A DNA stretch of 36,455 bases from Welwitschia mirabilis (taxonomy: Eukaryota > Gnetophyta > Gnetopsida > Welwitschiales). The stretch lies in the NCBI GenBank assembly GCA_051453625.1, contig JBOZIK010000001.1:109486765-109523219 (forward strand), written 5' to 3'. Shown here in pieces: positions 32,991 through 36,455 of the stretch. The position numbers and the translations under genes were made by a program. Under the pieces are notes generated by a model that saw nothing but the letters and a program-made list of their open reading frames with translations, had not been told where the DNA came from and did not search any database. Position 1 is the stretch's first letter, and each line of letters opens with the position of its first letter.

Positions 32991-34390
32991 GCCTAAAGAA
33001 CCACTATGATTCGACTTACGGTTTGCGAGAAAATGAGTGTGAAAGGTAGAAATAGGAGAATTCCTTGTAAAACGTGAAAATGATCATAACTCGAAAAATA
33101 TGCAGTGAAAATTAGATCCGTAAGTTTTAAAACATAGATCACGTGAAACTAGATAATAGACATGAAAACTACATGTTAAAAGGCTAGAAAACAAGAGAAA
33201 AAAATTAAAAAATCAGGAGAAGAGATAAACATACCTCATTTTTGCAAATCTAATAAAAACTCGTGAATCTGGCAACGAAATCAGGTGGAATAAGTTCTAA
33301 AATGTTCGTATTAGCCAGAGGGGTCATCATATCATAAAAGAATAGAGGAAAAAGATGAAGAAACAAGTGAAAAATGAGGAAAAAGGGTTGAAACGGCACT
33401 TTTAACACACTATCGTCCTGTCGGGTTGTCCGGACATTAGCCTTAGAACGACTGTCAGAAAAAATCAGTCTGTCATCCCTGAAGTATCATCTAGATGACT
33501 ACCTGTATGATGGAACATGAAAAGGGTTTTAAAAAGAGAAATGTCAGCCAAGAAGATTAGGCTTATGTAGAAAAAGTAAAAACTATGGCAGAAGGAAAAC
33601 AGACTATCTAGGTTCAAAAATTTGTAAGAAAAACTGGAATGAAAACTACTAAACAAGTAAAGTTCTAAGAAAATAAGAAAATGTGAAAATGACTAGAAAA
33701 TAGTATACATAAAAACAGAAAAAAATTAGAGAAGAAATAGACACAAGGAACAAGAAGAAGAATGTTTACCTATTCTAAGTACTAACATAGCAAACACCAA
33801 AGGAAAACATCATAACATTATCCAAGTAAAGATACATGATAAAATGTATTAACTAGATAAAGTTTATTCGAAAGGGTAGTGGTTATGGTAATATCTAAAG
33901 CTTCAAGTGTGTAGAACAATGAAGGTCAAAATCAAAAGGTACTTAGAAATGGACTCATCTATTTCTACCTACTAACTCACCGAAATCTTCAAAAGTAAAG
34001 TGATCAAGTGGGAATAGTAAAAGTTGTATTTATTTTACCATGATGAGGGGAGTGCAACCACTGTCAGAGGAGTAAGAACCCACATAGCATGACCAACTAA
34101 CCCCCCAGTGAAGTTCTCACAGCTACTATGTTATACTACCAAAAGTTCCTCTTGGAAATATTTGCCCCGGTGTACTTGTGGTAGGACATCATGCTTTTCA
34201 CTTTTCTTTCTTCTTCCTTTTTTTTTGATTAAAAAAATAATTCCCACGGGATCACATACTCAAGAAAGATTAAGATGAATAAGTAAAGTAAAATACAGAA
34301 AAGAATATTCCTTGATAACTTAAAATTTAGCCACCATTAAAAAAAACAACATGAGAAACAAGGTATCTTCCTGTAAGTACAGTCCATAGA
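32991..34390. repeat. long direct repeat, copy 2
   Basis: The first 50 bases match copy 1 without a mismatch; the rest differs by roughly 20% with indels. It starts exactly at the gap edge, so its true beginning may be missing. The minus-strand open frame at 33465-33656 is Phe/Ser-rich and is taken as chance. Confidence 0.75.
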
Positions 34391-34490
34391 CATGGGTATT
34401 TCTTAAGATTAGATGAATCCAATCTTACCACTTATAAATGCCCAAGTATAAACTAATTATGATACTTTATAAAGTAATACACAAGTCAAG

Positions 34491-35391
34491 NNNNNNNNNN
34501 NNNNNNNNNNNNNNNNNNNNNNNNNNNNNNNNNNNNNNNNNNNNNNNNNNNNNNNNNNNNNNNNNNNNNNNNNNNNNNNNNNNNNNNNNNNNNNNNNNNN
34601 NNNNNNNNNNNNNNNNNNNNNNNNNNNNNNNNNNNNNNNNNNNNNNNNNNNNNNNNNNNNNNNNNNNNNNNNNNNNNNNNNNNNNNNNNNNNNNNNNNNN
34701 NNNNNNNNNNNNNNNNNNNNNNNNNNNNNNNNNNNNNNNNNNNNNNNNNNNNNNNNNNNNNNNNNNNNNNNNNNNNNNNNNNNNNNNNNNNNNNNNNNNN
34801 NNNNNNNNNNNNNNNNNNNNNNNNNNNNNNNNNNNNNNNNNNNNNNNNNNNNNNNNNNNNNNNNNNNNNNNNNNNNNNNNNNNNNNNNNNNNNNNNNNNN
34901 NNNNNNNNNNNNNNNNNNNNNNNNNNNNNNNNNNNNNNNNNNNNNNNNNNNNNNNNNNNNNNNNNNNNNNNNNNNNNNNNNNNNNNNNNNNNNNNNNNNN
35001 NNNNNNNNNNNNNNNNNNNNNNNNNNNNNNNNNNNNNNNNNNNNNNNNNNNNNNNNNNNNNNNNNNNNNNNNNNNNNNNNNNNNNNNNNNNNNNNNNNNN
35101 NNNNNNNNNNNNNNNNNNNNNNNNNNNNNNNNNNNNNNNNNNNNNNNNNNNNNNNNNNNNNNNNNNNNNNNNNNNNNNNNNNNNNNNNNNNNNNNNNNNN
35201 NNNNNNNNNNNNNNNNNNNNNNNNNNNNNNNNNNNNNNNNNNNNNNNNNNNNNNNNNNNNNNNNNNNNNNNNNNNNNNNNNNNNNNNNNNNNNNNNNNNN
35301 NNNNNNNNNNNNNNNNNNNNNNNNNNNNNNNNNNNNNNNNNNNNNNNNNNNNNNNNNNNNNNNNNNNNNNNNNNNNNNNNNNNNNNNNNNN
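34491..35391. other. assembly gap (901 N)
   Basis: Run of 901 Ns. It may hide the 5' LTR of the 29-34 kb element. Confidence 0.99.
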
Positions 35392-35402
35392 TGGGCTATT
35401 TC

Positions 35403-36455
35403 ATAGAAATTTCTACCTAGAAGTAGGGATATCCATTTTGATGCTCAACTTCTAAAACAACTACATCTCTGGGTTAGAAAGCTTCCTCGATCTGAATAAC
35501 CAAGTTCTTGATTACACCTAAAGGTTTCTTGATAGATGAATGAACTAACTCCAATATAATTTTTCTAGATTCTATTATCCTCTTCCAATCCTAAATGTTT
35601 ACAAATATGCAAGGATATGATGTTAACACTAGCTCCTATATCTATCAAGCCTTTCTTAATTTTTCAATTTTTCTCTAAGGTGATACTAACAGTTCCTACC
35701 CCTGGACCTTTAAATTTTGGACACTTCTTAAAAACTAAATTTCTAATGAACTAGGCTAAGAAGACTTTACTAGGGATAGTTCGTTTTTGTTTTCCTCTGA
35801 TTAGGTCTTTCCATAGCTTGGTGTATTTGGGGTTTTCTTGTAAAAGTTTCCAAAAGGGTAAGTTGATGCTTACGTTCTGCATTAAGTCTTTCAAGTGATC
35901 ATCAAAGATAGGGTTTCATTAAGCCTATTAAGCCATAGGATAGCAGGTTTCTTTTGGGAAGAATGTTTCTTTTTGTTTCTAAGTATAAATAGGGGGAGTT
36001 ATGCCATTTCCACTCTTTGTCACTACCTTACAATCTTTTCGTACTTTGTTAGGGTTCGGTAGAGGTTGAGTGGCAAGGGTCCCTTGTGGTCTTTAGTTGG
36101 TAAGCATGGTTTGTTACAAGATGTTCACAAGATTTTTTATGTTTGTGTTTGTATTATCTTGGGTTTTTCTCAACTCCTCGATAGAATTCCTAAGAGGATC
36201 ACTATGCTTTTGGGAGTTGGAATGGCTTGCCATGTTATTTTGATAGTTGGATTAAAAGTTTTAATATTCAAATCTATTTTGATAAGGTTGGGAGTTAGGA
36301 TAATGTGTTTGAAAATTGTTAGATTGTTCACTCATCCTATGTTGATAATTATGATTAGGGACTTATCTTTGGTTATAATTTTGAGTTTAGTTAAAGGGTC
36401 CTTAGTTCAAAGCACGAACTTCTTCATAAATTCTCTCTTTGCATGTAGGGAGTAA
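35403..36455 (-). pseudogene. Ty3/gypsy gag-protease remnant, runs off the right edge
   Basis: Minus-strand order from the window edge: a Gln/Asn-rich gag tail; RPQGTLA at 36072-36092, the RPQG(T/A)LP block that precedes the protease in many plant gag-pol polyproteins; PKYTKLWKDL and PSKVFLA; CPKFKGPG; then the aspartic protease LIDIGASVNII with catalytic DIGAS at 35628-35642 and KHLGLEE. After a frameshift come SIKKPLGVI, the flap-side strand DVVVLEVE, and a degraded IP...R.FL block near 35410. The family normally has DTGAS or DLGAS; Ile at the second position is unusual but one step away. Reverse transcriptase would lie below 35403 in the gap. Several stops and frameshifts make it inactive. 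The plus-strand open frame at 36066-36455 is the antisense shadow of this gag. Confidence 0.8.

Noticed and set aside
34438-35406. 322-codon plus-strand open frame
   Set aside because: Almost entirely Ns from the 901-base gap.
36066-36455. 129-codon plus-strand open frame at the right edge
   Set aside because: It is antisense to a recognisable gypsy gag tail; its composition is that of a shadow frame.

Overview
The window looks like intergenic nuclear DNA from a seed plant, probably an angiosperm. It is very AT-rich and has no intact gene. It is filled with old, stop-riddled LTR retrotransposons, a CACTA-like transposon end, a decayed DnaJ (J-protein) gene and a piece of chloroplast atpB. 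Six N runs (2942-3079, 3987-4086, 6869-7595, 28198-28970, 32891-32990, 34491-35391) show it is a scaffold; at least one gap is flanked by an assembly duplication. All identifications come from reading and translating by eye; no database was searched.

Layout. 1-2.9 kb: unassigned sequence with two open stretches and an imperfect hairpin of about 310 bp. 4.26-4.87 kb, minus strand: a Ty1/copia integrase remnant. 6.15-18.42 kb: one large minus-strand LTR retrotransposon. Its two long LTRs (6148-9155 and 15063-18420) are roughly 80-88% identical by eye, with an initiator-tRNA-Met-type primer site at 15048-15059 and a polypurine tract at 9154-9168. The 5.9 kb between them shows no recognisable gag or pol, so it is LARD-like. 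The right-hand LTR carries a secondary insertion of about 1.08 kb (16351-17428). 19.29-19.92 kb, minus: DnaJ pseudogene with a J-domain and a CxxC zinc ribbon. 20.22-20.48 kb, minus: chloroplast atpB fragment. 21.3-21.53 kb: right end of a CACTA-like element. 21.5-26 kb: extremely AT-rich DNA with nothing recognised. 26.5-27.7 kb, plus: possible gag remnant. 29.3-34.5 kb: a second minus-strand retroelement with an LTR edge, a polypurine tract, a long stop-riddled ORF (29787-31080) and two diverged direct copies of a block of about 1.5 kb. 35.4-36.455 kb, minus: Ty3/gypsy gag-protease remnant running off the window.

Nothing here works together as a pathway. The unifying theme is decay. In the best readable frames the stop codons are almost all one C-to-T or G-to-A step from Gln or Trp codons, as expected of long-methylated, silenced plant DNA. 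The most informative points are the DnaJ/atpB/CACTA cluster, the stepwise primer-site duplications at the LTR edge, and the large minus-strand ORF around 30 kb. I found no convincing new functional system.
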